Positions 31,444 through 40,539 of a stretch of DNA of 64,000 bases are shown piece after piece (within the stretch, counting starts at the first letter, position 1; the number at the start of each line of letters is the position of its first letter). The position numbers and the translations under genes were made by a program. The notes below the pieces were generated by a model, which saw nothing but the letters and a program-made list of their open reading frames with translations, had not been told where the DNA came from and made no database searches. Source of the DNA: WHSW01 sp035296705 (lineage in GTDB: Bacteria > Actinomycetota > Thermoleophilia > Solirubrobacterales > 70-9); NCBI GenBank assembly GCA_035296705.1, contig DATHAL010000053.1, forward strand, positions 1 to 64,000, given 5' to 3'.

Positions 31444-33000
31444 GTGACCATCCCTCCCCTTCGCCTGTATCTGACCCTGTCCGGTGGCGCCTCGCTCGGG
31501 GCCTTTGAGGCCGGCGCCGCGGCGGCGCTTGCGCTCGCCATGCGTCAGCTCGATGCCGAGGAGGGCCAGGATGCGACGATCGACGCCGTCGGAGGCGCGT
31601 CGGCGGGCGCCCTCGTCGGCTTCTTCACGGCCCATGCGTTGCTCAACGGGATCGACCCCGTCGAGCTGCTGCGCGAGACGTGGGTCGATGACGTCGACCT
31701 GCCGCTTCTGCTCAGCACGGACTCCCGGTCGCTGCTCTCATTCGACAGGCTCCGCGAGCGCCTGCCGAAGACGCTCGGTTCCGCCGCTGAGCGGGCGGAC
31801 GCCGACCGCCGCCAACGCCGGCCGATCGCGCTCCACGTGCAGCTGACGGGGTTGCGCGGCCTCTCGTACCCGATCCCGGGCCTGCGCCGGGACTCGCCGA
31901 TCCCGGGCGTCACGTACGCCGACTGGGGCCGCTTCGAGCTCCGCAGTGGCGGCGGCGTCGAGCAGATGCTCGAGCCTGAGGGGCGCTCACCGCTCGACTT
32001 CGCCCTCGCCTCGGCGGCGAGCCCCGGGGGATTCGCGCCGCAACTCCTCGACCGACGTCCCGATCTCGACGGCTACCGGAGCCGGGGGATCGAGGGGCTC
32101 CCGCAATCCGGGAGGCTCTGGTACACCGATGGCGGCCTGCTCGGCTCAGAGCCGCTCGGGCGCGTGCTCGCGGCCGGCCGCGCCGTGCACGGCTCGGGCG
32201 AGGATGCGACGGAGGTGCATCTGCTCATCGATCCACGGTCCGAGGACGCCTCGACCGAGCGGTGGAGCGATCCCGAGGCGCCACCCACGTGGCAGCAGGG
32301 CGCGTCGCGAGCGCTCGCGATTCTCTCCGAGCAGAGCCTGTTCGACGACCTGCGCAGGATCGAGAAGCAGAACCGGAGGATCGAGTGGGCGCGGCGGCTC
32401 GGCGGCGAGCTCGCCGGCGAGCTCAGCTCCGAGGCCGTCGACGCGCTGGCCCGATTCGTCGCCGAGCGAGAGGGCGAGCGCGGGATCGCATCCGAGGAAC
32501 GGGATCCCGGCGCGCTCGTGCATCGCGCGCTCTGTGAGCTCGCGGGCCTGGTCGGAAAGGAGCGGATCGCGATCGACGTGATCTCGCCGGAGCTCCTCGA
32601 GGGCGAGCTCGGCGAGGACGTCGGCAGCCTGCTGGCGGGCGAGTTCATGGGCGACTTCGGCGGCTTCCTCGACCGTGGGCTCCGCGAGAGCGACTTCGCG
32701 CTCGGTTACGAGAGCTCGCTTGCGTGGCTTCGCGCCGGCCTGGCGGAGTGCGGCATCGCGCAGGACCTCCGCGAGCGGACGATCGCGTTCGTCGAGGATC
32801 GCCGCCGCCACCGGCTCGAGGACGTCGGCGAGGGCGGCGCGCGGCTCGCCGATCTCTCGCTCTCGGAGAGGCTTCAGCTCGTCCGGCTCGCGGCGCACGC
32901 GACTCGGGTGCTCGCCGCCGGCGCGATCGACCTGCGAACGCGGATCCCGGACGTCCTGGGGCGGGCGCTCCGCCGAACCCGAGACCGCCTGCGCGGCTAG
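31444..33000 (+). CDS. patatin-like phospholipase family protein
   Basis: 518 residues from the GTG at 31444. Oxyanion loop LSGGASLGAFEAGAAA (about 14-29), nucleophile elbow GGASAGALVGFF (Ser about 54), and the catalytic-Asp motif YTDGGLLGSEPLG (about 230) form the Ser-Asp dyad of patatins. The C-terminal 280 residues are Arg/Glu-rich helices without recognisable domain, making it longer than a plain patatin domain. Likely a lipid acyl hydrolase; substrate unknown. Head-to-head with ArsR. Confidence 0.88.
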   Translation: MTIPPLRLYLTLSGGASLGAFEAGAAAALALAMRQLDAEEGQDATIDAVGGASAGALVGFFTAHALLNGIDPVELLRETWVDDVDLPLLLSTDSRSLLSFDRLRERLPKTLGSAAERADADRRQRRPIALHVQLTGLRGLSYPIPGLRRDSPIPGVTYADWGRFELRSGGGVEQMLEPEGRSPLDFALASAASPGGFAPQLLDRRPDLDGYRSRGIEGLPQSGRLWYTDGGLLGSEPLGRVLAAGRAVHGSGEDATEVHLLIDPRSEDASTERWSDPEAPPTWQQGASRALAILSEQSLFDDLRRIEKQNRRIEWARRLGGELAGELSSEAVDALARFVAEREGERGIASEERDPGALVHRALCELAGLVGKERIAIDVISPELLEGELGEDVGSLLAGEFMGDFGGFLDRGLRESDFALGYESSLAWLRAGLAECGIAQDLRERTIAFVEDRRRHRLEDVGEGGARLADLSLSERLQLVRLAAHATRVLAAGAIDLRTRIPDVLGRALRRTRDRLRG

Positions 33001-33014
33001 ATTCCGCGCCGACC

Positions 33015-34196
33015 GTGCCCGCCGCCTATCTATACGACGCCGTGCGCACGCCATTCGGCCGCTACGGCGGCGCCCTGGCCGGCGTGCGGCCCGACGACCT
33101 CGCCGCGCACGTCGTGCGCGAGCTCCTCGCACGCTCGCCCGAGCTCGACCCGGAGCGGATCGACGACGCGCTCTTCGGCGACGCCAACCAAGCGGGCGAA
33201 GACAACCGAAACGTGGCCCGAATGGCCTCGCTTCTCGCCGGCCTGCCGACGAGCGTTCCGGGGGCGACGGTGAACCGGCTCTGCGCGTCGTCGCTCGAGG
33301 CCGCGATCCAGGCGAGCCGGGCGATCGAGACCGGCGACGGGTCGCTCGCGCTGGTCGGCGGCGTCGAGTCGATGTCGCGCGCGCCGGGGGTGCTGCTGAA
33401 GCCCGAGCGGCCGTACGCGGTCGGCAACCAGACGGTCCACTCCACCACCCTCGGCTGGCGGATGGTGAACCCGCACATGCCCGAGCAGTGGACGATCTCG
33501 CTCGGCGCCTCGACCGAGAAGCTCGCTGGCATGTACGGCATCGGGCGCGAGGCCCAGGACGAGTTCGCGCTGAGAAGCCACCGCCTGACGGCGAAGGCCT
33601 GGGACGACGGCTTCTACGGAGGATGGGTGGTGCCGGTGCCGGACACCGAGCTCGCGGTCGACGAGAACCTGCGCCGCGACACGTCGCTCGAGAGGCTCGC
33701 GAAGCTGAAGCCGGCGTTCGTGGACGGCGGGACCGTCACCGCGGGAAATGCATCGCCGCTCAACGACGGCGCCGGTGCGCTCTTTTTGGGCGACGAGGGC
33801 GCCGGCGACGCACTCGGACGCGAGCCGCTTGCGCGCATCGCCGGCCGTGGCGTCCACGCGGTCGACCCGGACGTGTTCGGGATCGCACCGGTCGAGGCGG
33901 CGAACCGGGCGCTCGCCCGCGCCGGGATCGGCTGGGGCGACGTCGAAGTCCTCGAGCTGAACGAGGCGTTCGCGGCGCAGTCGCTCGCCTGCATCGGCGA
34001 CTGGAAGGAGCTCGATCCGGAGCGCGTCAACGTGAACGGCGGGGCGATCGCGATCGGACACCCGCTCGGTGCCTCTGGCGCCCGGGTCCTGGCGACGCTC
34101 GCCTACGAGCTTCGACGGCGCGGCGGCGGTTACGGCGTCGCCGCGATCTGCATCGGCGTCGGCCAGGGGCTCGCCGTCGTCCTCGAGGCGGTCTGA
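33015..34196 (+). CDS. acetyl-CoA acetyltransferase / thiolase
   Basis: 393 residues from the GTG at 33015. VRTPFGRYGGAL, nucleophile Cys in VNRLCASSLEAA (about 92), GNASPLNDGAGAL, NEAFAAQSLA, NVNGGAIAIGHPLGASGAR with the catalytic His, and the second Cys in AAICIGVGQG. The FGRYGGAL start and LKPAFVDGGTVTAGN are closest to the beta-ketoadipyl-CoA (PcaF) type, but biosynthetic or degradative acetyl-CoA thiolase cannot be excluded. No aromatic-ring-cleavage genes adjoin it. Confidence 0.92.
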   Translation: MPAAYLYDAVRTPFGRYGGALAGVRPDDLAAHVVRELLARSPELDPERIDDALFGDANQAGEDNRNVARMASLLAGLPTSVPGATVNRLCASSLEAAIQASRAIETGDGSLALVGGVESMSRAPGVLLKPERPYAVGNQTVHSTTLGWRMVNPHMPEQWTISLGASTEKLAGMYGIGREAQDEFALRSHRLTAKAWDDGFYGGWVVPVPDTELAVDENLRRDTSLERLAKLKPAFVDGGTVTAGNASPLNDGAGALFLGDEGAGDALGREPLARIAGRGVHAVDPDVFGIAPVEAANRALARAGIGWGDVEVLELNEAFAAQSLACIGDWKELDPERVNVNGGAIAIGHPLGASGARVLATLAYELRRRGGGYGVAAICIGVGQGLAVVLEAV

Positions 34197-34199
34197 CCC

Positions 34200-35441
34200 T
34201 CACCCTCGCCTGGCCGAGCGGACGCCGGCCACCACCGGCCCCCCTGCCGGGTCGACGGCGGACGTCCACGCCGCGCCCAGCGCCGTGGACCGTCCCGGTA
34301 CGAGCCGGGTCGGGCGCTCGCGCGCGAGAACGCGCCCGTCCTGGCGGAGCTCGATCCGCGGGCGCAGAAGCTTCTCGCGGGCGCGGACCAGGTAGCGCCC
34401 CCGGGGCGGCGCCGCGCCGGGCACGACCACGTTCGGAACCACCCACTGCAACGGGTCCTGGCAGCGAAGCTCGACTCGGCCCGCCGGCCACGGAGCGCCG
34501 TCGAGGTGCTCGCGGACGGCCGCCGCGACGTGCCGGCCCTCGATCGCGGCGACGTCCGCCGTCTCCGCGCCGCGCAGGACGTTCCCGGCCGCGAACAGCC
34601 CGGAGCGGGTGGTGCGCAGGCGCGCGTCGACCAGCGGGCCGCGTGTCCGCGGGTCCAGCGCGGCGCCCCCGAGCGCGGCGAGCTCGTGATCGGGGATCCA
34701 GTCAGCGGTGAAGACGACGAGGTCGCAGTCGACCGTTTCGGTTCGCCCGGTGTCGAGCTCCGTGAGCTCGACCGCCTCGACTCGACGCCGGCCGTGGATT
34801 CGCGTGACCTTCGTGCGGGTGCGCAGCGGGACTCGGTAGCGGGCCGCGGCGCCGATCCGGAACGCGGCGAGCGACTGGTGGTGAGGAAGCTCGGTGATCA
34901 TCGCCGCCGCGCGCGCTCCGGCGTGCGCCAGCGTCAGCAGGGCCGAGAACGAAACATGCTCGGCGCCGACGATGATGGCGCGCTCCCCCACGGGCTCCGC
35001 CGCCACGTAGACGAGCTGCTGAAGCATCCCGGTGGTCATCACTCCCTGCGCGCGGGTCCCTGGAACGAGCCGGGCGGTCCGCGGCCGCTCGCGGCATCCG
35101 GTCGCCAGAACGATCGTCCGCGCGCGCAACTCCTGGCGCCCGGCCGGGCTCGTCAGCTCCAGCGCGCCGTCCTCCGCCCAGCCCGTCACCTGTGTACGCG
35201 GGCGAATCTCCGCGCCCGCCCGCCCGGCCAACTCCGTCCAGCGCCGGGCGTAGCTCGGACCCGGCATCACGCGGTGCAGATCGCGCAGGCCATACCCCTG
35301 GTGATCGGAGTGGCGCGGGATGCCGCCGGGCTCCGCCTCGCGCTCGAGCACGACGACCGAGGCGCCATCCCGGCCGAGCTCGGTGGCGGCGGCGAGCCCA
35401 GCGGGGCCGGCGCCGACGATCGCGACGTCCACCGCGCTCAC
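34200..35441 (-). CDS. NAD(P)/FAD-dependent oxidoreductase, partner of the GlpA-like enzyme
   Basis: 413 residues. FAD loop VAIVGAGPAGLAAATEL at the N terminus, IVLATGCRERPR (about 110), a second Rossmann loop degraded to IIVGAEHVSFSAL, and GLFAAGNVLRGAETADVAAIEG. Similar proteins sit beside GlpA-like dehydrogenases with a BFD-type iron-sulfur domain, as here (ATGA overlap at 35441-35438), and form a flavoenzyme complex comparable to GlpAB or to hydrogen-cyanide-synthase/opine-oxidase-like complexes. The C-terminal 100 residues are basic and variable. Substrate unproven. Confidence 0.82.
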   Translation of the reverse strand: MSAVDVAIVGAGPAGLAAATELGRDGASVVVLEREAEPGGIPRHSDHQGYGLRDLHRVMPGPSYARRWTELAGRAGAEIRPRTQVTGWAEDGALELTSPAGRQELRARTIVLATGCRERPRTARLVPGTRAQGVMTTGMLQQLVYVAAEPVGERAIIVGAEHVSFSALLTLAHAGARAAAMITELPHHQSLAAFRIGAAARYRVPLRTRTKVTRIHGRRRVEAVELTELDTGRTETVDCDLVVFTADWIPDHELAALGGAALDPRTRGPLVDARLRTTRSGLFAAGNVLRGAETADVAAIEGRHVAAAVREHLDGAPWPAGRVELRCQDPLQWVVPNVVVPGAAPPRGRYLVRAREKLLRPRIELRQDGRVLARERPTRLVPGRSTALGAAWTSAVDPAGGPVVAGVRSARRG

Positions 35442-36811
35442 GGCGCCAGCTCCCGAAGCTCGCGCGCCACCCGGGCGCCGCAGTAAAAGCCCTGGCAGCG
35501 GCCCATCATCACCCTGGTCCGCCGCCGCAGGCCGTCGTAGTCGAACGGCGCGATCGGGCTCGCGACGGCGTCACGAATCTCGCCGTGGGAGACGCGCTCG
35601 CAGAAGCAGACGATGTCGCCGTAGGCCGGATCCGAGGCAATCCGCTCCGGTTCGCCGAACGGCCGCGGGAAGGCCTCGCCGATGTTCGGCATCCGGATCT
35701 CCGGCAGCGGCTCGGGGCGCTCGCGCAGCTCGAGGCCGGCATCGGCGAGCGCTTCGGTCATCCACTCGGCGATCGCCATCGACGAGGTGAGACCGGTCGA
35801 CCGGATGCCGCCGGCGCACCCGTAGCGAAGCTCCGCGTCCACCTCGAGCTGGTAGTCGGGGTGCTCGGTCGCGGCGCGAAGGCCGGCATAGACGGCCGTC
35901 ACCTCGTGCTCGAACAGCTCCGGCATCAGAGCCCCGCCGAGCTCCGTCAGCCGGCTGAGGCCGACCGCGGTCGACGCCGTGTCGGCCTTGTCGTCGATGT
36001 CGTCCGCGGTCGGTCCGAGCATCACGTTGCCGAACACCGTCGGGGCGATCAGCACGCCCTTCGTCGTCCCGGTGGGCACCGGCAGAAGGATGTGGGAGAC
36101 GAGCGGGCGGGCGAGCTTGTCGAACACGATCAACTCGCCACGCCGCGGCCTGATGGTGAAGCCGCCTCGGCCCGCCGACCGGTGGATCTCATCGGAGTGA
36201 AGGCCCGCGGCGTTCACGACCCAGCCGGCGGTGAGGGAGCCGGCGCTCGTCGCGAGGCGCCATCCACCGTCGAGGCGTTCCAGGCCGATCACCTCCTCCC
36301 GTCGCCTCAGCTCCACGCCGGCGAGGACCGCCTGCGTGGCGTAGGCGAGCGGCGGCGTCCACGGGCAGACGATGAACTCGTCCGGGATCTCGAGCGCGCC
36401 GAGCGCGCCGCGGCCGAGGTGCGGCTCGCGGGCGTAGAGCTCCGCGGCCGAGAGCCGCCGCGTGCGCTCGTAGCCGCACTCGCGCGCGTTCTCCTCGATC
36501 GCGGGAAAGCGCGCGAGCTGCTCCTCGTTCCAGGCGACGAGCAGCGCGCCCGTCTCCTCGATCGGGATCCCCACGTTGCGCGCGTAGGCGAGCAGGAGGT
36601 CGTGTCCTTGCGCGACGAGCCGCGCCTCGAGGCTGCCCGGCTTCGCGTCGAAGCCCGTGTGGAGGATCGCCGTGTTGGCCTTGCTCGTGCCGGCGCCGAC
36701 ATCACCGCGATCCAGGAGCGCGACCCGGAGCTCGAATCGAGCCAGCTCCCGCGCGATCGCGGCGCCGACGTCACCGGCGCCGATGATTGCGACGTCGTAA
36801 TCGCAGCTCAC
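35438..36811 (-). CDS. GlpA-like FAD dehydrogenase with C-terminal BFD-type [2Fe-2S] domain
   Basis: 457 residues. FAD loop DVAIIGAGDVGAAIARELA (about 6-24), KANTAILHTGFDAKPGS (DAO-fold motif), WVVNAAGLHSDEI, and in the last 70 residues four cysteines IVCFCERVS ... GRCQGFYCGARV (about 405-450) that form a Bfd-like iron-sulfur site. This domain order is that of anaerobic glycerol-3-phosphate dehydrogenase subunit A. The following gene supplies a GlpB-like flavoprotein; no GlpC is present, so the electron acceptor differs. Substrate (glycerol-3-P, hydroxyglutarate or other) is inferred only. Confidence 0.87.
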   Translation of the reverse strand: MSCDYDVAIIGAGDVGAAIARELARFELRVALLDRGDVGAGTSKANTAILHTGFDAKPGSLEARLVAQGHDLLLAYARNVGIPIEETGALLVAWNEEQLARFPAIEENARECGYERTRRLSAAELYAREPHLGRGALGALEIPDEFIVCPWTPPLAYATQAVLAGVELRRREEVIGLERLDGGWRLATSAGSLTAGWVVNAAGLHSDEIHRSAGRGGFTIRPRRGELIVFDKLARPLVSHILLPVPTGTTKGVLIAPTVFGNVMLGPTADDIDDKADTASTAVGLSRLTELGGALMPELFEHEVTAVYAGLRAATEHPDYQLEVDAELRYGCAGGIRSTGLTSSMAIAEWMTEALADAGLELRERPEPLPEIRMPNIGEAFPRPFGEPERIASDPAYGDIVCFCERVSHGEIRDAVASPIAPFDYDGLRRRTRVMMGRCQGFYCGARVARELRELAP

Positions 36812-36865
36812 GCAATGCCACGCTAACGCCGCCGCAGCGGCGCGGCGCCGCGGCGCCTCGCGGCG

Positions 36866-37084
36866 CTATGGCTCGGAGCGGTCCTCCGCCTCCGCTGCGT
36901 CAGGGTCGGGGATCTCCGTGCCAGGGACGCTGCTGCGGCTGTCGCCGCGCATCCCGGCCGGATGGACCTCGGGCGGATGGACGAGATCCTCGTCGCGGCC
37001 GGGCCCCTCGAGCCCTGCCGGAAGTCGCGCCTGCGAGAGCTCGCGCTCCCGCCGCTCGCGCCGGCTCTCCTCGTCCTCGGTCAT
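36866..37084 (-). CDS. small charged hypothetical protein
   Basis: 72 residues, almost wholly hydrophilic: an Arg/Glu helix (EDEESRRERRERELSQARLP) then Pro/Asp-rich disordered sequence (VHPPEVHPAGMRG, IPDPDAAEAEDRSEP). The ATG at 37084 is the only reasonable start. No family recognised, but low-complexity small acidic proteins like this are common in actinomycetes. Confidence 0.45.
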   Translation of the reverse strand: MTEDEESRRERRERELSQARLPAGLEGPGRDEDLVHPPEVHPAGMRGDSRSSVPGTEIPDPDAAEAEDRSEP

Positions 37085-37174
37085 CTGTGATCCGACGTTC
37101 CCGGCCGTCCGGTGGGTAAACCGGAGTTTCGCGCCCCCGGGCGCGGGAACGGGACGAGAGAGAAAGTAGGCACG

Positions 37175-37543
37175 ATGCGACCAGGGACCCGAGACGAGAT
37201 CCTTACCGTCGAGGACGCGGTGGGCGCCGCGGCCGCGGCGTGCGATCCGGAACAGGACGAGGAGGGCGTCACCGCGCTCGTCGCCAGCTTCGAGGACGAC
37301 GAGCGGCCGGCGACCGCGGTCGAGGACCTCGAGGGCGAGCTGCATAGCGCCGCGAAGGAGATCGACCCGGACGGACTGGACCCGGTTGTCGCTGCGACGG
37401 CCGCGACCGCTCACTGGCTGGCGACGAACCCCGGCGACGCGGGCGACCCGGAGCGGGCGATCCGGGAGGGCGCCCGGCTCTTCTTCGGGGATGACGTACC
37501 GCCCGGCGTCTCCGATTGGCTCGACACCCGCGGAATCGCATGA
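37175..37543 (+). CDS. acidic hypothetical protein coupled to a sigma factor gene
   Basis: 122 residues from the ATG at 37175 (GAGAGAAAG upstream). Acidic and helical: ILTVEDAVGAAAAACDPEQDEEG, VEDLEGELHSAAKEIDPDG, DPERAIREGARLFFGDDVPPG. No family recognised. Its stop lies within the start of the primary-type sigma factor gene (ATGA at 37540), so it is cotranslated with it and could modulate it; that is inference from position. Confidence 0.65.
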   Translation: MRPGTRDEILTVEDAVGAAAAACDPEQDEEGVTALVASFEDDERPATAVEDLEGELHSAAKEIDPDGLDPVVAATAATAHWLATNPGDAGDPERAIREGARLFFGDDVPPGVSDWLDTRGIA

Positions 37544-38589
37544 CCATGACCCTTGACGCAGCGCAGATCGACCGGCTCGTCGCGATGGCGGACGACGAGG
37601 AGTGCATCGAGCTCTCCGAGGTCGAGGCGCTGATCGACGGCGACGGCCTCGGCGACGAGGACGTCCACGAGCTCCACGACCGGCTGCGCGAGCGCGGCGT
37701 TCGCCTGCGCGACGACTGCGGCCGCGACGCCCCACCCACCGCCTACCGCAACGAGGAGCTCGCCGAGACGACCACCGACGCGATGCAGCTCTTCCTCCGC
37801 GAGGTCCGCCGCCATCCACTGCTCACCAAGGACGAGGAGATCGAGCTCGCGCAGCGGATCGGGCGCGGCGACCTCGAGGCCAAGGAGCGGATGATCAACT
37901 CGAACCTGCGGCTCGTGGTCGCGAACGCAAAGCGTTACCAGGGTCTGGGGCTGCCCCTCCTCGACCTGATCCAGGAGGGCATCCTCGGGCTGATCCGCGC
38001 GGCCGAGAAGTTCGACTGGCAGAAGGGGTTCAAGTTCTCGACCTACGCGACCTTCTGGATCCGCCAGGCGCTCCAGCGGGCGCTCGACAACAACGCGCGC
38101 ACGATCCGGCTGCCGACCAACGTCGCCCAGCTCGAACGCAAGATCTCGCGCGCGCAGCGCGACCTCGAGGCGAAGCTCGGGCGCCCGCCGACCGACGAGG
38201 ACGTGGCGGCCGCTGCCGAGATCTCGGTGGAGGAACTCGAGCGAATGCGCGAGGCGCCGCGCGCCGTGACCAGCCTCGACCGGCCAGTCGGCGAGGAGCA
38301 GGACACGACGCTCGGGGAGTTGCTGCCGCGCGAAGACGCCGCTGTGGAGGAGGAGGTCGACGTCACGCTGCGCGAGAGCGCCGTCCGCCGGATCCTCGAC
38401 CGCTTGCCGGAGCGCGAGAACATCGTGATCCGGATGCGGTACGGGATCAACGGCGACGAGCCGACCTCGACCGAGGCGATCGCACGCAAGCTCGAGATCT
38501 CGCCACGGCGCGTGCGCCAGCTCGAGGCGCAGGCGCTCGAGCACCTGGCGGCCGAGCGCGAGATGGAGGGACTGGCGCCCGCGGCCTGA
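37540..38589 (+). CDS. RNA polymerase sigma-70 factor, RpoD/SigA-SigB (group 1/2) type
   Basis: 349 residues. Region 1.2 DAMQLFLREVRRHPLLTKDEEIELAQRI, region 2 INSNLRLVVANAKRYQGLGLPLLDLIQEG and FKFSTYATFWIRQALQRAL, region 3 RKISRAQRDLEAKLGRPPTDEDVA, and region 4 RILDRLPERENIVIRMRYG with RRVRQLEAQALEHL. All four are near-consensus. The N-terminal 75 residues are a short acidic region, not the long region 1.1 of primary sigma factors, so it is probably a group 2 (SigB/HrdB-like accessory) factor; a primary role cannot be ruled out. Confidence 0.94.
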   Translation: MTMTLDAAQIDRLVAMADDEECIELSEVEALIDGDGLGDEDVHELHDRLRERGVRLRDDCGRDAPPTAYRNEELAETTTDAMQLFLREVRRHPLLTKDEEIELAQRIGRGDLEAKERMINSNLRLVVANAKRYQGLGLPLLDLIQEGILGLIRAAEKFDWQKGFKFSTYATFWIRQALQRALDNNARTIRLPTNVAQLERKISRAQRDLEAKLGRPPTDEDVAAAAEISVEELERMREAPRAVTSLDRPVGEEQDTTLGELLPREDAAVEEEVDVTLRESAVRRILDRLPERENIVIRMRYGINGDEPTSTEAIARKLEISPRRVRQLEAQALEHLAAEREMEGLAPAA

Positions 38590-38596
38590 CGGCCGC

Positions 38597-39588
38597 TTGA
38601 ATGGCGCCATCGCGCAACTCTTCCTCCCCCGCCCCCGCGACGCCACGGTCGCCGGTGCGCTCACCTGGACGCTGGTCGTCGCGTGGACGGCGTGGGCGCT
38701 GGTCCGCGTGCTCGGGCTCGAGACCGGTTGGCCGCTCGCGGCAATGCTCGCGTTCACGCCGTACGTCGCGCTCACCGCACTGATACCCCTCGGCGTGGCG
38801 CTCGCGCTGCGGCGCTGGGCGGCCGCGGCGATCGCGGCGCTGGTTCTGGTGGTGCTCGCCACGCTCGTGCTCCCGCGCGCCTTCGGCGGACCGACCGAGG
38901 CCAAGGGCGCAGCGGGCCCGACGTTGCGGGCGCTGGCGGCGAACATGCGGCTCGGCCACGGCGAGCCCGAGGCACTGGTCGAGCTCGTGCGCGAGCTCGA
39001 CGTCGACGTGCTCTGCGTCGAGGAGCTGACGCCGAAGCTCGGGCGCGCGCTCGACGCCGCCGGGCTGCGCGAGCTGATGCCCGATCGTGAGCTCCGCACC
39101 GGGGCGTCGGCACTCGGCGGCGGGCTCTACACGAGGCGCGGTCTGCTCGGCCGGATCCACGTGAGGAGCCTCGGCGAGGGGTTCCGCTGATCTCCGGCGA
39201 GCTCCGGATCCCGGGCGCCGCGCCGGTCGAGGCGCTTTCGGTCCACACGGCGCCGCCGGTGCATGGCGTCAGCTGGGAATCCGACATCGAGGCGCTGCCG
39301 GGCGCCGTCGAGGCGCCCCTTCGGGTCCTGCTCGGCGACTTCAACGCGACGCTCGACCAGGAGGCATTCCGCGACCTCCTCGACCGCGGCTACGCCGACG
39401 TCGGCTCCACGCTCGGCGACGGCCTCACCCCCACGTGGCCGACGAACCGCATCTTCCCGCCGCTCGTCACGATCGACCACGTCCTCGCCGACGAGCGAAT
39501 CGGCATCGACGACTACTCCGTCCACGACATCCCAGGCTCCGACCACCGCGCCGTCTTCGCCGAGCTCACCCTGCCAGCGGAGCCCTGA
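38597..39588 (+). pseudogene. endonuclease/exonuclease/phosphatase family membrane protein, one frameshift
   Basis: Three N-terminal membrane helices (LTWTLVVAWTAWALVRVLGL; LAAMLAFTPYVALTALIPLGVAL; AAIAALVLVVLATLVLP) precede an EEP domain: LAANMRLGHGEPEALVELV, VDVLCVEELTP, then LLGDFNATLD and HDIPGSDHRAVFAELTLP. The first part ends at a TGA (39188-39190) and the rest continues in the next frame without a start codon of its own: GEGFR joins ISGELRIPGAAP. One missing base near 39176-39190 explains it. Either a real inactivation or a sequencing indel. Start at TTG 38597. Confidence 0.8.
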
Positions 39589-39600
39589 GGGGGCGAATCC

Positions 39601-39654
39601 GGATCGATTGCACCCTCCTGCCGGTGATGGCCGGCAATTCGGTGCAACCGATCG
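39601..39654. promoter_or_regulatory. nested inverted repeat enclosing the start codon of the next gene
   Basis: Outer arms GGATCGATTGCACC (39601-39614) and GGTGCAACCGATCG (39641-39654) pair at 12 of 14 positions; inner arms TGCCGG (39619-39624) and CCGGCA (39631-39636) pair perfectly. The whole 54-base element is an interrupted hairpin whose 6-base loop TGATGG carries the ATG at 39627. It may be an operator, an RNA hairpin that hides the start, or a small mobile repeat. Confidence 0.55.
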
Positions 39655-40539
39655 GCAGCGGCGACCTTTGGGCGATCGCTCGACGCCAGCACGGGGCCGT
39701 GGCCCGGCAGCAGCTACTCAACTGCGGCTACACGCGCCATGCGATCGATCACAGGATCGATCGCGGCCGCCTCCATCCGATCTTCCCGCAGGTGTTCGCG
39801 GTCGGTCGGCCGACCCTGACTCGACGAGGCCGGTGGATGGCGGCGGTCCTGAGCTGCGGTGACGGATCGGCGCTCAGCCATCACGACGCGGCCGCCCTGC
39901 TGGGGATCCGTGAGTCGCGGCTCGGGCCGATCCACGTCTCAATCCCGCTGCCAAGGCGGCTCGGTGAACGCGCAGGCATCGTCATTCATCGCCGCCGCAG
40001 GCTGGGCGAGTGGATCGATGAGCACGACGGCATTCCGGTGACGGCGCCCCTGCTGACGCTCATTGACATCGCCGTCGACCTCAGCCGTCGTGAGCTCGAG
40101 GCGGCCATCAATGAAGCGGACGCGCTCGATCGCGTGCACGTGGATGAATTGCGCAGGGCTCTGGATCGCGCGGACGCCCGCCCTGGCGTCGCGGCGCTCC
40201 GGCAGCTGATCGACCGGCGCACGTTTTCGCCTGACGGACTCAGAGCTCGAGCGCCGATTCCTCCCTATCGCGCGAGAGGCAGGCCTACCGCCGCCGGAGA
40301 CCCAGGTCCACGTGAACGGCTGGCGGGTCGACTTCTTCTGGCCAGGGCTTGGCCTCGTCGTTGAGACGGACAGCCTCCGCTATCACCGGACGCCGGCGCA
40401 GCAGGACCGAGACCGACGCCGAGATCAGGCCCACCGCGCCGCTGGACTCACGCCGTTGCGGTTTACCCATGCACAGATCCGCTTCGAGCGCGGCTACGTC
40501 CGCGCCGTCCTCGAAAGGATCGCGGCGGTCAGTCGGTGA
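39627..40539 (+). pseudogene. AbiEi-like winged helix plus DUF559 nuclease-fold protein, one frameshift
   Basis: First part: DLWAIARRQHGAVARQQLLNCGYTRHAIDHRI, in sections a type IV antitoxin (AbiEi_4-like) winged helix, then LSHHDAAALLGI, VTAPLLTLIDIAVDLSRRELEAAINEAD. Last part: VNGWRVDFFWPGLGLVVETDSL, RYHRTPAQQDRDRRRDQAHRAAGL, the PD-(D/E)xK-like DUF559 domain. They are in different frames; removing one T from the run at 40224-40227 restores continuity (RRTF-RLTDSELERRFLPIAREAG). Full-length homologues are about 300 residues, as the repaired frame would be. Real decay or homopolymer error. Confidence 0.78.
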
